Assembly (NCBI GenBank): GCA_964017155.1 | Contig: OZ024857.1 | Span: 23,063,655 to 23,127,654, forward strand | DNA from: Oasisia sp. SBJ-2009 | Lineage: Eukaryota > Annelida > Polychaeta > Sabellida > Siboglinidae | Length of the DNA: 64,000 nt | Direction of reading: 5' to 3' | Shown here: piece after piece, positions 12,291 to 25,559 of the stretch | How the letters are laid out: every line of letters begins with the position of its first letter | Numbering within the stretch: position 1 is the first letter of the stretch | Notes under the pieces: model-generated | What the model saw: the letters and a program-made list of their open reading frames with translations, nothing else | The model's database searches: none | Told to the model about the DNA's origin: nothing | Position numbers and translations under genes: made by a program

Positions 12291-13615
12291 ATCCACGACT
12301 CAGGATATGCGCTAACCAGGGTCCAGTCTGACCATAGTCCCCACGGACCATGGTCCCACTGACCAGGATTCTCAACGGACCAGAACCCTCCACTGATTAG
12401 AGTACACACGTCCCACGAATTCGTGGACCAAAATACTCAAGAACCAAGATCTCACATAGATAGACCATGGTCCCGTGCGGACCATGATCCTACAGATAAC
12501 GGACCTCCCTACTGACCACATTGCCCCCGGCCCAGGGGGAGACAGAGTCAGACCGCGCCATATGCGAGGGGGTAGTGACAATCGACGAAGTCGTCGAGAT
12601 AGGATCGCGAACCGCCCCACTCAGTCAGTGACAAAGACGACAGCGGTCGACAACTACACCTGAGACACACCTGAGCCGACGGAGGCCGACACATCTATGA
12701 CGGGCGAACGACTCGTCGAGACTTTCCCACGGTCTCCGCGGACCCGAAACACCTGTCGTCTGCGCTGCGGTCGCGAGCCGCTGTCAGCCACTTGTGCGTG
12801 TGCGGCCACGCGTGACGGCCGTGGAGGAATGCGGCCGTGTGTGTCTGCGGACGGGGTGGCGGGGTGGGGGCGGCGGTGATGTCGACGCGTTGGGTTGTCC
12901 TTCCTATCTGTGATGGGACTTGGATGGAGACTAACTCCAGCCCACGGGGTCTGACCCAGGGGAAGGAGGAAGGTTTTGTTTCCCCGGGTTGTAGTGTTAT
13001 CACAGGGTGGGAAGGTTCAGTGGGGGTGTTCGTTTGCGCGGGGGTTGAGTTATGAAGTAGGATGGGGTGGGGGAATGCCCGGGGACACTTTTTTTTAATG
13101 TGTATGGACAAATGACGATAGATTTGTCTACAATGATTATATTCAATTGTTATTTTAGGCGAAATGGCTTCTTTAAACCTTTGCTTCTAAACTGGGGGGG
13201 GGGGGCCAATAATTACGGAAGGGATATGTGTTTTGTTATCAAATCAGAGTATGAGGATGCATTTGGTCTAGTGGGGGAGCCGGAAGGCGGGTGGTAAAGT
13301 AAAAAAGTGAAATGGAGAATTCTTGAAAATGCTCAAATGCACCAACATAACATAAATCATATTATTAAGAAACCAACACATTCCTGCTATGATACATTCG
13401 TCATCATTATTATTCCAATTTAGCCTGCATACTATGTCGGGTGACGAGTTGGACGTGTGTTTCACACAGACTGGCGTGTCGAGGGTGTGAATACACCCGG
13501 CGACAGATGGGTCTACGGAATGCAGCACCTGGATGTAATCCGGGCCCCCTCCGTCACTCCGGGCACCGGCTGCTCGCTGAGTCACGAAGGGAAATGGTGC
13601 TGTAGCCGGAGTCTC
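12291..13615. other. decayed edge of the minisatellite, then GC-rich gene-free DNA
   Basis: To about 12520 there are diverged copies of the gaccatggtcc word, showing an old or eroded edge of the neighbouring array. From 12520 to 13100 the sequence is GC-rich with G-runs (for example 12853-12875). Nothing coding is supported. Confidence 0.55.
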
Positions 13616-13660
13616 CCTCCCTCCCTCCCTCCCTACTCCCCTCCCGTCCTTCCTTCTTTT

Positions 13661-14852
13661 CTTCCTTCCTTCCTTCCTTCCTTCCTTCCTTCCTTCCTTC
13701 CTTCCTTCCTTCCTTCCTTCCTTCCTTCCTTCCTTCCTTCCTTCCTTCCTTCCTTCCTTCCTTCCTTCCTTCCTTCCTTCCTTCCTTCCTTCCTTCCTTC
13801 CTTCCTTCCTTCCTTCCTTCCTTCCTTCCTTCCTTCCTTCCTTCCTTCCTTCCTTCCTTCCTTCCTTCCTTCCTTCCTTCCTTCCTTCCTTCCTTCCTTC
13901 CTTCCTTCCTTCCTTCCTTCCTTCCTTCCTTCCTTCCTTCCTTCCTTCCTTCCTTCCTTCCTTCCTTCCTTCCTTCCTTCCTTCCTTCCTTCCTTCCTTC
14001 CTTCCTTCCTTCCTTCCTTCCTTCCTTCCTTCCTTCCTTCCTTCCTTCCTTCCTTCCTTCCTTCCTTCCTTCCTTCCTTCCTTCCTTCCTTCCTTCCTTC
14101 CTTCCTTCCTTCCTTCCTTCCTTCCTTCCTTTCCTTCCTTCCTTCCTTCCTTCCTTCCTTCCTTCCTTCCTTCCTTCCTTCCTTCCTTCCTTCCTTCCTT
14201 CCTTCCTTCCTTCCTTCCTTCCTTCCTTCCTTCCTTCCTTCCTTCCTTCCTTCCTTCCTTCCTTCCTTCCTTCCTTCCTTCCTTCCTTCCTTCCTTCCTT
14301 CCTTCCTTCCTTCCTTCCTTCCTTCCTTCCTTCCTTCCTTCCTTCCTTCCTTCCTTCCTTCCTTCCTTCCTTCCTTCCTTCCTTCCTTCCTTCCTTCCTT
14401 CCTTCCTTCCTTCCTTCCTTCCTTCCTTCCTTCCTTCCTTCCTTCCTTCCTTCCTTCCTTCCTTCCTTCCTTCCTTCCTTCTTCCTTCCTTCCTTCCTTC
14501 CTTCCTTCCTTCCTTCCTTCCTTCCTTCCTTCCTTCCTTCCTTCCTTCCTTCCTTCCTTCCTTCCTTCCTTCCTTCCTTCCTTCCTTCCTTCCTTCCTTC
14601 CTTCCTTCCTTCCTTCCTTCCTTCCTTCCTTCCTTCCTTCCTTCCTTCCTTCCTTCCTTCCTTCCTTCCTTCCTTCCTTCCTTCCTTCCTTCCTTCCTTC
14701 CTTCCTTCCTTCCTTCCTTCCTTCCTTCCTTCCTTCCTTCCTTCCTTCCTTCCTTCCTTCCTTCCTTCCTTCCTTCCTTCCTTCCTTCCTTCCTTCCTTC
14801 CTTCCTTCCTTCCTTCCTTCCTTCCTTTCTTCCTTTCTTCCTTCCTTCCTTC
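13661..14852. repeat. 1.2-kb (CCTT)n tetranucleotide array
   Basis: About 297 uninterrupted-looking CCTT units, with single-base phase shifts near 14130 (extra T) and 14480 (lost base) and imperfect edges (13616-13660 and 14826-14915, C-rich CCCT units). The + strand is pure pyrimidine and the - strand pure purine for over 1.1 kb, which suits intramolecular triplex (H-DNA) formation. Leu-Pro-Ser-Phe and Lys-Glu-Gly-Arg open frames of 444-557 codons are artefacts of the repeat. Confidence 0.98.
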
Positions 14853-14915
14853 CTCCCTTCCTTCATCCCTCCCTCCCTCCCCACCCACCCCTCCCTCCCT
14901 CCCTCCCTCCCTCTC

Positions 14916-17880
14916 TGTCCAGCTGCCGCTGAGTCACACATTCATGTCATGGTGCAGTTTCTGTCTCCGTCTCGCCAGTCATCTACCACTGCCAGATCAC
15001 AGTCTGTTTGTTGTCATTTGAACATAACTACAAGATGGTTGTTTGATGTTGACGTTGACATTGTCGTGGACGTCTACGCCAGCGGTATGGAGACGTTCAC
15101 CGGACTGGGGGTGACACGTAACATGTGTCCTGGCGTGGCTGTCGGATTTTGTATTTTGTACAAAAACAGGGCGGATCTGTGATTTCCGAGATTCTGTTTA
15201 CTGTATTTGAAAATAAGCATGCCTTAGGGAAAACCGGGATCGGCTGCGCTCCCGTTGGAAAACTTCGGATTTTGAAACAAAACCAGTTATTGCGTGTTGT
15301 GAGCGCGGGTGCATATGTTCGTGCGTGAGCGTGCGTGCGTGTTGTGATGTTGGATGCTGAACGTGCGTGCTTGCGCGGGTGTGCGTGTGTTTGTGCGTGC
15401 GTGTGTGCGTGCGTGTGTGCGTGCGAACAGGCGAGTGTGTGCATATATTTGCGCGAGAATTGACTACAGTTAACATTAACAAAAATCCGTGAATGTGGTC
15501 AAGACCCATTCATAGTTTTACCAAAGAGTTTAAAATCAATTTTAAAACTCTTTGGTTTACTGTTATCCGGAGTTAATTAGTAAACCGAAATTTTACTTTA
15601 GAAATGCAAAAAAGAACACCGCACACGACCTTGAAATGGAATACTACAAACAACCATTATGAAGTCGTCAATTACGGAATGTTAGACGATATTTCCCGGT
15701 GACGAGAGTGTTTTCAGGGGCGTCCCCGCAGGGTGGCACGCACACCATTCTATTCGGCCTCTGTTTCCACCAATGAAACACACTGCGGGGGAGCATAAAA
15801 TTCATACATCAGTAGTATAACTTTAAAAACATATAGACCCTATTTGTGTGTTAAATGCTTAACTTCGTTAACAGAAACGAGTAAACATCGGCCCTTGGGA
15901 GGGATGCTATTACAATTCCCCCAACGGTGGCGTATTAATATAGACTTTCCAACCTCCTTATACGGGCTATATTGCACTCGAGAAAGCCGGCCCGCCGTCT
16001 TTGAATGACGTATTGGTTATCTGTCGTTTTGTATCCGACGAGAGAAGACAGGCGCCGCCTGTGAGTCGGGGTAGCCATGACGTAACCCAGGCGGACTTTG
16101 ACAGGGAATGGGGCGCGTCGCACTCTTGACGACTTAATGAATTCAGGCGCGCCACGTGAGCGTCACTTTTTCGAAACCACTTTAGGTCGCTAGAATGCCA
16201 CGCGAGTTTCAAATGCCACTTGTCTGCTGAGCGTGTCCCAGTGATGATGTATGGTGTCGACTTATTGAGTTGCCTCCAATTACAGCCATGTTTACACGTG
16301 TTAGCCTGCGCCGAGACGTGGTTCTCTGTTAGTTTTATTTGTTAAAGGAAGTGGCATGTTATGGTTTTGGCATCGTCCCTATTGAAACGGCACTGTAACT
16401 TTGAATGTAATTAAATGTTTCGCACTGTCACTGTTAAAACTGTCTATGTAATTAAATGCTAATAATTGCCAATCATAAATAGATTATAAACACAAGCGAA
16501 AAACAATACAGCGTCTCTGGCTCTTCCATTTTCTCGATGACGTCATGAATTCTTTCCGCATGGCGGTCGTTGCATGGATTGCGAAAACATGAATAGTCTA
16601 GTAATTTTTTTAATTTACAAACTCGTTAATTATATTATCTAAGGTTCATATAGTATACACGCTAATTATCTAAGGTTCATACATATTCATAATGACAATA
16701 ATATGTCGAAAGAGGCTGCATGTATTTCAAATGAAGTACTCAAATGCGTTACAACAAATGTTAACGGATGCATTTGAATTGCGAGATGTGTAAAACATCA
16801 TGTTTTTGAAAACGTAAAATCCTACGTATATAGTTTTTAATATATTTGGTTAATAGATATATTAACCAAGCATATTTACATAACTAGAATTTAGTTATCC
16901 CCATTGGCCTCTCACGGTGAATACGTACAGAAATAAAATTCGTAACAGACGTAACAACCTAACTAAACTACAGTGAATACTAAAGTTCCAAAAAAAATGA
17001 TACCACCACTGCACTGGGCATATCTGGAAACAATACGGTATTCAGCAATTACGCACATATTTGGTTAAACATAGGCGTTGATCTTACTACTCTATACAGT
17101 TTTTGCAGCTGTTGCCACGTGCAAGCCGACACGTCCACTGATCTCGGACATTGTCCAGCGTGGACATTCAAACTACACAAGTCTCCTCGTACAACGCGCA
17201 ATTAAACCTATTCTGTTTGCGAACTTCAAACGCACAATCCTTCCTTCGGCCTAGAGTTGAATCGCGGCCACTGAGTGCTAGGCGTGGTTGGTATTCACCC
17301 GATGACTAGGGTAATTAGTTGGGTGTAATTAGAGTAACGCGGTAACACATCGGCTGAAATCTGAGCGACTGTAGTTAATTATGTGCTTGATACAGTGCAG
17401 GAAAATATCGGTGGCTTGGGGGTCGACGACGCGTATAAATTTCACTCTATATCGGTTGTAGGTGTTTCCGCGGCCACGCAGTAAGATTCTGTTTACCGGC
17501 GTGTAATTTTAGATTTCTTCCTCTCGCAAACATTAGTCTACCGTTTGTGCTGTGGTATTCATATCTCGGTCGAGTAATTGAAATAAAGACACATCAAACA
17601 AGATCTGCTCTATTTTCTAAGCTTAGCATAAAAATATTTGCCGATCGATCGCTTTTAGCTGTGTGACAAATTCGTAAAATGCGTCCGTCATGTGTTTTTA
17701 CATATTGAGCAAACCTGTATTAAGACACGATATAGAGGCTATTCCTCCTAAATTATTCAAACATATCCTCGCCGTATAAAGAGAATACGCACAAAATGAA
17801 GGATGTCACATGTCATCACCGAATCACCGAAACACCGTCATCGTCATCGTCTACACCATCACCACAATCAAATAAAAACA
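14916..17880. other. gene-free stretch with a GT-rich patch and small hairpins
   Basis: A GCGT/GTGT-rich patch lies at about 15320-15440. A short stem with arms ccaaagagttt/aaactctttgg sits at 15518-15553, and another with arms ttggttaat/attaaccaa at about 16848-16869. No exon is supported. Confidence 0.5.
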
Positions 17881-18191
17881 GTGCTTCAGGGGTAGAGCTT
17901 AGTATTCTCGACTAAGAGGACCCGGGTTCGAATACTGTGCTGCGGTGTTAAAACCTTGGGCAAATGTATTCACTCTACATTCACTCTACATTGCTCCGGT
18001 TCACTCAGCTGTATAAATGAGTACCTGGCTATAGACAGTGGTGGATATGTGTGCGAGCATTCTTCGCGCATTAATTGCAGCATATGGCTGGATGCTTCCT
18101 AGGGAACTTGAGATGGTGTCTGATTGAACGGAAGTAAAGTGTAAAGCGCTTTGAGAAATTTTGAGGATTGGATACTGCGATATATAAGAGC
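17881..18191 (+). mobile_element. tRNA-derived SINE
   Basis: The head looks like a tRNA polymerase III promoter: an A-box-like word GGTAGAGCTTAG (17891-17902) and a B-box-like GGTTCGAATAC (17925-17935, one mismatch to GGTTCGANNCC). The body ends in a domain with GTAAAGTGTAAAGCGCTTTGAG and GGATTGGATACTGCG (about 18134-18191). The same 3' domain recurs at 35112-35174, which is the main evidence that this is a dispersed repeat and not a host tRNA gene. The head does not fold as a complete tRNA and a long unrelated body follows. No clear target duplication was found. Confidence 0.7.
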
Positions 18192-19459
18192 TTACCTTTT
18201 TATTTTTGCTTTGTCACCACCGTCGTCAATGTGGCCCATGTCGTCGTCGTTGTCGCTATTAAAATAGGAAGTAAATATCAACGTGGTTACCACAATGGAC
18301 GCCGCTACGTCAGTAGCGTGTTGAACCATCGTGGACGGGAATTCCATTTTAAAACACACTATCGGAACATCGTCACGACACCATGGACCTGATACCTTGA
18401 ATTTCCGATATATTGTATCCACCCATGCATGCACACCCATACGTACACCAATATAGCATAAGTATTTCAATACAAAAAGTTACATACGGTCACATGTTCT
18501 ATTAGTGATGGCGCTGACTTCTTTTCCAGGTAAACATGTTATGCGGACACACGCATTGTAATCTGACGTAGGCGAGGGCTCGTGTAGGCCCATTCCCGCA
18601 ATACCACTCCGCAATTCTCTTGTGTACTTCTAATCAAATCGTCACATTGCATCGGCCGCTACATGTAGCGTACCCTTGCGTGAACTATTATTATCTAGCG
18701 ACGTCGGTCGTGAACAATACAAAGAAACCACCGCTGAGTTAGACTATAATGTTTTATCTGACCAACTGTCCGGTCAGTCCCAACTGGACACTGTCCAACA
18801 GCCCCCACACACACAAAGCACGCACATTACGTAACAGCTCCATCCTTGCGACTACAACGCGACAAAACACAACGGTATTCCTTTCCTCTAATACCTCGAC
18901 CGACAATTACCCACGAAACATAACATTTAATTAAGTCGCACATGAAAGCCGCGGCCGATCAGAGAGCGTTGTCCGGTCAGCGGCGTGGACAGCTGTTGCG
19001 GCCACTGTCCACTATAGAATGATCACAACTGGGGGATCGCGTTCATTTCCTGGATTCGCGCCTTCGACGTGGGCCGCTTTCATGGGTCCTTTGATGAGCC
19101 GTTAGAGAGGAGACTGTGTGTGGTACAATCGAAAGCGATGACGCGCGAAACAAAAGACTTGTTAATGTTGTGACGGCGCAAATGGACGCAATTACCTAAT
19201 GTGTTAGTTTAATAATAGTTGTTCGCCAACAAGAATGGATCTAGTTACGGGGACAGACGACGGGATAAGTCGGGAAACACCTGGTTGGAGGTGGAACGAA
19301 CTCTTGGCTAGTTTGTCATTTGTACTTGTCTTGCAAGTTTCCACTGCACCTAAAGTCTTTGCAATTCATTTCCTGGTTAGTTAGATAAATTGATTAGATA
19401 TGTTGAACATATTACCTAATTCCGTCGGCCCGTCGTCATTTTAAAATGTACCTTTATGA

Positions 19460-19461
<2 letters not shown>
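18192..19461. other. gene-free stretch
   Basis: No repeat or exon recognised. Short open frames lack motifs. Confidence 0.5.

Positions 19462-19546
<85 letters not shown>
19462..19546. repeat. (TA)n microsatellite at the 3' end of the LINE
   Basis: About 42 TA units lying 40 bp beyond the stop codon of the RTE-like reverse transcriptase. RTE-clade LINEs typically end in short tandem repeats and not poly(A), so this may be the element tail, a pre-existing target, or both. Confidence 0.9.
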
Positions 19547-19548
<2 letters not shown>

Positions 19549-19586
19549 TCGTGCTGTCGGTCGCGAAGCGACAAAGACTGCTTCCA

Positions 19587-22500
19587 TCACTTGACTCTTG
19601 CTCTCCATTTGTCTCTCTGCTGTGAGAGTGATGTCCATGAGTCGATCTTTATGTCTCTCATCTTTAGGTTTCTCTTGATGGTATCTTTGAACCGGAGACG
19701 AGGGCGCCCTCTCTTTCTCTGACCAGAAGACAGTTGAGAGTAGAGAACCTGCTTCGGTAGCCTGTCTGGTGACATCCTCATGAGGTGTCCAGTCCACCGG
19801 AGATTCTTTCTGATCAGAAGATCTTCCATAGATGGCAGCCCTGTTCGTTCTAGTATTTCCTTGTTTGTCACTTTGTCCATCCAGGTTATCCTCATGATCG
19901 AACGCAGATGTCGCATCATGAAGGCATGTAGCTTTTTAACCTGTCGTCTGTACACTGTCCAGGCCTCAGCTCCGTATAGGAGGGTGGACAGCACGATTGC
20001 ACGGTATATCTTGCCTTTAACCCGCATGGACACATGGTGGTTGTTCCAGAGTCTCTGGCGTAGTCGGCCGAAAGATACACTAGCCTTGGCCATCCTCCTC
20101 TGTATTTCGTCGTCAATGCATCCATCACTTGATATAGTGCTTCCGAGGTAGGTGAATTCTAGAACAGAGTTCAGCTTGTTTCCATCAACCATGATATCCT
20201 CCTCTCGGGTTCTTGTAGAGTTGGATTGGTACAGCACCTCGGTCTTCTTGATGTTAATCTTCAGGCCGAACTTCTTTGACGCATCGGAGAAAGCATCCAC
20301 TATTTTCTGCATCTCTTCAGCAGAGTGTGCAACCAGTGCACTGTCATCTGCGAATAGCAGCTCTCTCATCAGTATCCGAGTAGTCTTGGTCTTTGCTCTG
20401 AAGTGTGCGACGTTGAATAGGTCAGCGTTCTGTCTGGACTGTATGTAGATGCCATCCCCCATGTCTCGGAAAGCCTCGTCGAGCATTGCTGATAGGAAGA
20501 TGGAGAAGAGCGTGGGGGCCAGTACACAACCTTGCTTGACCCCATTTGTGACACTGAACGATTCCGAGACTTCTCCTTCAACACTAACTTTTGCCATCAT
20601 TCCAGTATGTAGTGCCTCGATCATTGTTGTGAACTTCTCTGGGCAGCCATACTTCCTCAGTAGCTGCCATAGCCCGGTCCTCCCAACTGTATCAAACGCC
20701 TTGCTGAAGTCGACAAATACCATGTACAGTGGTCGGTCCTGCTCAATGCACTTTTCTTGTAGTTGTCGGAGACAAAATATCATATCCACGGTGCTCCGGT
20801 TACCTCTGAAGCCACATTGTGTCTCCGGAACTACCTCTGGTGTTATGTGAGTAGATAGTCTGTTGAGGAGGATCCTCGCGAAGATCTTGCCCGCTATGGA
20901 AAGAAGAGAGATTCCTCTATAGTTCCCACAGTCTGTTCGATCACCTTTCTTGTAGATGGTTACAATGCTGGCATCCTTCCATGCTTGTGGTACAGAACCC
21001 ACCTCCCAGGCATTGGTGATTAGTTGGTGCAGTCTGCTGAACAGATTTTCTCCTCCGTGCTTCCATACTTCTGCAGGAATTCCATCTCCTCCAGGTGCTT
21101 TGCCATCTTTCAGGCCGGCGATTGCTCTAGCCATCTCATCCATAGTTGGAATCTCATCGAGGCTTGTCTTGATAATGCGCTGCGGGATGTTGTCCAGAGC
21201 TTCGTGATCTATGTCGCCAGGGACGTTGAGTAGCTTCTGGAAGTGTTCACTCCATCTTGCCACAACTCTCTTGCTGTCAGAGAAGGTCTCCATTCCATCT
21301 GATGATTTCAGTTGAACAGATCCCTTCTTTTTGGGACCCCACACTTCCTTCAGCCCATTGTAGAAGCCCTTCATGTTGTTACTGTCAGCAGCTCTCTGCA
21401 GCTCCACTGCCTTCCTTTCCCACCAGTCTGACTTCAGTGCACGCGTGTGTTTTTGTAGCAATCTGCAGGCATCTTTGTATGCTGCAGTGGTGGACCTGGT
21501 GCTCCTGGTTTGCAACACTCTCTGGTGGGCTTGGTCTCTTCTGTTCATAAGAGTCTGTAGCTCCTTGTCGTTGGGGTCGAACCAGTCCTGGTCTTTTCTG
21601 TCTGGCTTGCCAAGATATGTCTTGGCTGTGTTGTACACGACCTGCTGCAGAGCAGCCCATTCCTCATCTGGTGTTGAGTTTTCCTTCTCCTCCCATTGGG
21701 CGAGAGCACTGTCTATCTCCTGCTCAAAACTCTCCCTATGGCTGGTGGTACTTAGTTTTGCAATGTTCAGCTTGGTCGGCTTACTTGTCCCTTGCCTGTT
21801 GTGCTTTTGTCGTATTCTGAAAGCCACTTTTGACCTCAGCATCTGGTGATCAGTCCAGCAGTTTGCTCCACGCATGACTCGGGTACTGTGGATGTCCATC
21901 TTATCCCGACACCTCGTGATGATGAAGTCGATCATATGCCAATGTTTCGAACGAGGATGCATCCAGGTGGTCTTGCGTTCATCCTTCTGCTTGAACATGG
22001 TGTTCGTCACTATCAGTTCGAACTCAGAGCACAGAGCCAGTAGAAGCTCGCCATTGGAGTTGCATTTCCCAATCCCATGTTTGCCCATGACCAAGGGCCA
22101 CTTGTCATTTTCTCTTCCTATTCTCGCATTGAAGTCTCCTATCAGCAGTAGCTTATCTGTACGAGGGATGCCACTGAGCACACTTGCCAGCTGGTTGTAG
22201 AAGGCCTCCTTGTTTTCATCTGGGTTTGTCATTGTTGGAGCGTACACGCTGATAATTGTAGCAAAGTTGTCCTTGCTCAGAGGTAGTCTCATCGTCATGA
22301 TTCTGTCACTTACTGGCCGTGGCATTTCTGTCAGCTTTGTGACGATATCCTTCTTGATAGCAAAGCCCACTCCTGCCTCCCTTCTTTCTCCTTCCGGTTT
22401 GCCACTCCAGAAGAAAGAGTATTCCAAGTCGTCGAGACTACCAGACTCTGAGAACCTTGTTTCACATAGGGCGGCGATGTCGATGTTGTATTTGGCAAGT

Positions 22501-22718
22501 TCCATTGCGACTAGTGCCGTACGTCTTTCTGGTCGGTTAGCTCCATCTCGGTCGAGGAGAGTCCTGACGTTCCATTGTCCAATTGTCAGTAGTTGTCTTC
22601 TTTGTCTTCTTCTTCCTAGCTGATTTTCCACTGTCGACGGAAGATGAGGTCGAGCAGCGCGGTCCTTGGTAACCCGGGCGACGGCCGATCCGGTATGGAG
22701 TTTCATACAGTTGTACAT
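19587..22718 (-). CDS. RTE-like LINE endonuclease-reverse transcriptase, 1043 aa, intact
   Basis: Single open frame for target-primed reverse transcription. Residues about 43-300 form an APE-type endonuclease: QWNVRT near 48, CETRF with the catalytic Glu near 87, GDFNARIG near 194-201, MIDF near 262-265, and the TDH motif at 289-291. Residues about 560-830 form the reverse transcriptase: CGNYRGISLL near 597, CGFRGNRST near 635, the FVDFSKAFD motif (Asp near 670), VKQGCVLAP near 727, and FADD at 789-792 as the catalytic centre. The C-terminal part has FTYLGS, LLYGAEAW near 913 and GRPRLRF near 1004, a tail common to RTE and related clades. The ORF has no stop or frameshift and all key residues are present, suggesting a young copy. 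The Met at 22718 is the first in frame; the true start could be internal. The clade call rests on domain order and tail, not a tree. Confidence 0.9.
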   Translation of the reverse strand: MYNCMKLHTGSAVARVTKDRAARPHLPSTVENQLGRRRQRRQLLTIGQWNVRTLLDRDGANRPERRTALVAMELAKYNIDIAALCETRFSESGSLDDLEYSFFWSGKPEGERREAGVGFAIKKDIVTKLTEMPRPVSDRIMTMRLPLSKDNFATIISVYAPTMTNPDENKEAFYNQLASVLSGIPRTDKLLLIGDFNARIGRENDKWPLVMGKHGIGKCNSNGELLLALCSEFELIVTNTMFKQKDERKTTWMHPRSKHWHMIDFIITRCRDKMDIHSTRVMRGANCWTDHQMLRSKVAFRIRQKHNRQGTSKPTKLNIAKLSTTSHRESFEQEIDSALAQWEEKENSTPDEEWAALQQVVYNTAKTYLGKPDRKDQDWFDPNDKELQTLMNRRDQAHQRVLQTRSTRSTTAAYKDACRLLQKHTRALKSDWWERKAVELQRAADSNNMKGFYNGLKEVWGPKKKGSVQLKSSDGMETFSDSKRVVARWSEHFQKLLNVPGDIDHEALDNIPQRIIKTSLDEIPTMDEMARAIAGLKDGKAPGGDGIPAEVWKHGGENLFSRLHQLITNAWEVGSVPQAWKDASIVTIYKKGDRTDCGNYRGISLLSIAGKIFARILLNRLSTHITPEVVPETQCGFRGNRSTVDMIFCLRQLQEKCIEQDRPLYMVFVDFSKAFDTVGRTGLWQLLRKYGCPEKFTTMIEALHTGMMAKVSVEGEVSESFSVTNGVKQGCVLAPTLFSIFLSAMLDEAFRDMGDGIYIQSRQNADLFNVAHFRAKTKTTRILMRELLFADDSALVAHSAEEMQKIVDAFSDASKKFGLKINIKKTEVLYQSNSTRTREEDIMVDGNKLNSVLEFTYLGSTISSDGCIDDEIQRRMAKASVSFGRLRQRLWNNHHVSMRVKGKIYRAIVLSTLLYGAEAWTVYRRQVKKLHAFMMRHLRSIMRITWMDKVTNKEILERTGLPSMEDLLIRKNLRWTGHLMRMSPDRLPKQVLYSQLSSGQRKRGRPRLRFKDTIKRNLKMRDIKIDSWTSLSQQRDKWRARVK

Positions 22719-23030
22719 TTCATGGAAGCTGCTTGCAAAAAGTGTTGAAGTGCCGCTTGCTTTTGCAAGTTACTAGCGACACTCTCTCGGGGAACAAATA
22801 GAGGTCTCACACCGGCAAGAACATGTCAAGACAGGCGCAAACTATTTGTCCCTGCAGTGGCTGGTCGAGAGATGTTGGGAGTTCCATACATCAACCGCCC
22901 TTGATGCTGCCACAGTGACATGGTTTTCTGTTTAGGGTTTGCTCCCTTAGCCTTCGGTTCTGACAAGAACCTGTACCACAAGGCAGTGGTTTACAACTTT
23001 GCATGGCAGGGGCGTCAAACTCCCTGAGTT

Positions 23031-23055
23031 GTTGCAGTACCTGAGGTACTGCAAC
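23031..23055. repeat. perfect 25-bp palindrome in the LINE 5' region
   Basis: Arms GTTGCAGTACCT and AGGTACTGCAAC match perfectly around a single central G. It lies upstream of the LINE ORF and would form a 12-bp stem in RNA. Confidence 0.8.
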
Positions 23056-23167
23056 ACCTGCATACCAAAATATAAATAGGCAAAAACAGACTAAACCACT
23101 CACAGATGTGTTAATGTCATATTCAAGAGCCACAATTGCCTCTCTCCTGCATGAATCATATGGATCA

Positions 23168-24960
<1,793 letters not shown>

Positions 24961-24961
24961 T

Positions 24962-25214
24962 GCACGCACGCACACACGCCGCACCCATACACATACGCAC
25001 GCATGCACACACACATACGCACACACACACGCACGCACACACGCACGCACGCACGCACACATACATACACACACGCACACGTGCACACACACACACGCAC
25101 ACGTGCACACACACACGCACGGACACACGCACACGCACACACACAGACACACGCACGGACGCACGGACGCACGGACGCACGGACGCACGGACGCACGCAC
25201 ACGCACACACACAC
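24962..25214. repeat. CA/GCAC/GCACGGAC-rich microsatellite
   Basis: Mixed CA, CGCA and CATA units, then an 8-bp unit (gcacggac) repeated about 6 times near 25149-25196. Cys/Val-rich - strand and His/Thr-rich + strand frames are repeat translations. Confidence 0.92.
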
Positions 25215-25403
25215 TCAATTTGATTCAAATCAAATCACTCAAAGTGATTGTAATCTACGTCCGTCTGACACGACAGCTCCGAGAACCGACCGATTTAACA
25301 ATAGCAGTTACATGTTAGACAATATTAAAGAATTGGGAGGCAGCTAAATCTCCTGTTGGAGATTAAATAAAAGAATAATTTCAGTGGAAGTAAAGCGATT
25401 CTT

Positions 25404-25546
25404 ACATACGCTCACTCACCCTCATGCACCCTCACACACCCTCATACATGCTAACTCACCCACACACACCTTCGCCCACCCTCACTGCTCTTCATACACT
25501 ATCACTCACCCTCATACACCCTCAGTCACCCTCACACACCAAAAAC
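25404..25546. repeat. degenerate short tandem repeat (CCTCAYACAC-like)
   Basis: About 13 imperfect units of 9-12 bp around ccctcacacaccctcatac. Diverged, with no long homogeneous tract. Confidence 0.75.
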
Positions 25547-25559
25547 CGTCACATGCACC

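Noticed and set aside
11195..12409. 404-codon and overlapping - strand frames, and a CRISPR-like look
   Set aside because: All three frames are open because the 32-bp unit has no stop. The repeats are contiguous with no unique spacers, so this is a minisatellite.
13268..14941. Open frames of 444-557 codons (Lys-Glu-Gly-Arg and Leu-Pro-Ser-Phe repeats)
   Set aside because: Pure translations of the CCTT tetranucleotide array in several frames on both strands.
15518..15553. AT-rich hairpin as a transposon end or terminator
   Set aside because: Isolated short stem with imperfect arms and no flanking duplication or gene.
17881..17950. Possible host tRNA gene
   Set aside because: A- and B-box-like words are present, but no acceptor stem or full cloverleaf closes and the tail recurs elsewhere. 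Called as a SINE head.
20152..22623. Several + strand frames of 65-158 codons overlapping the LINE
   Set aside because: Antisense shadows of the intact reverse transcriptase ORF.
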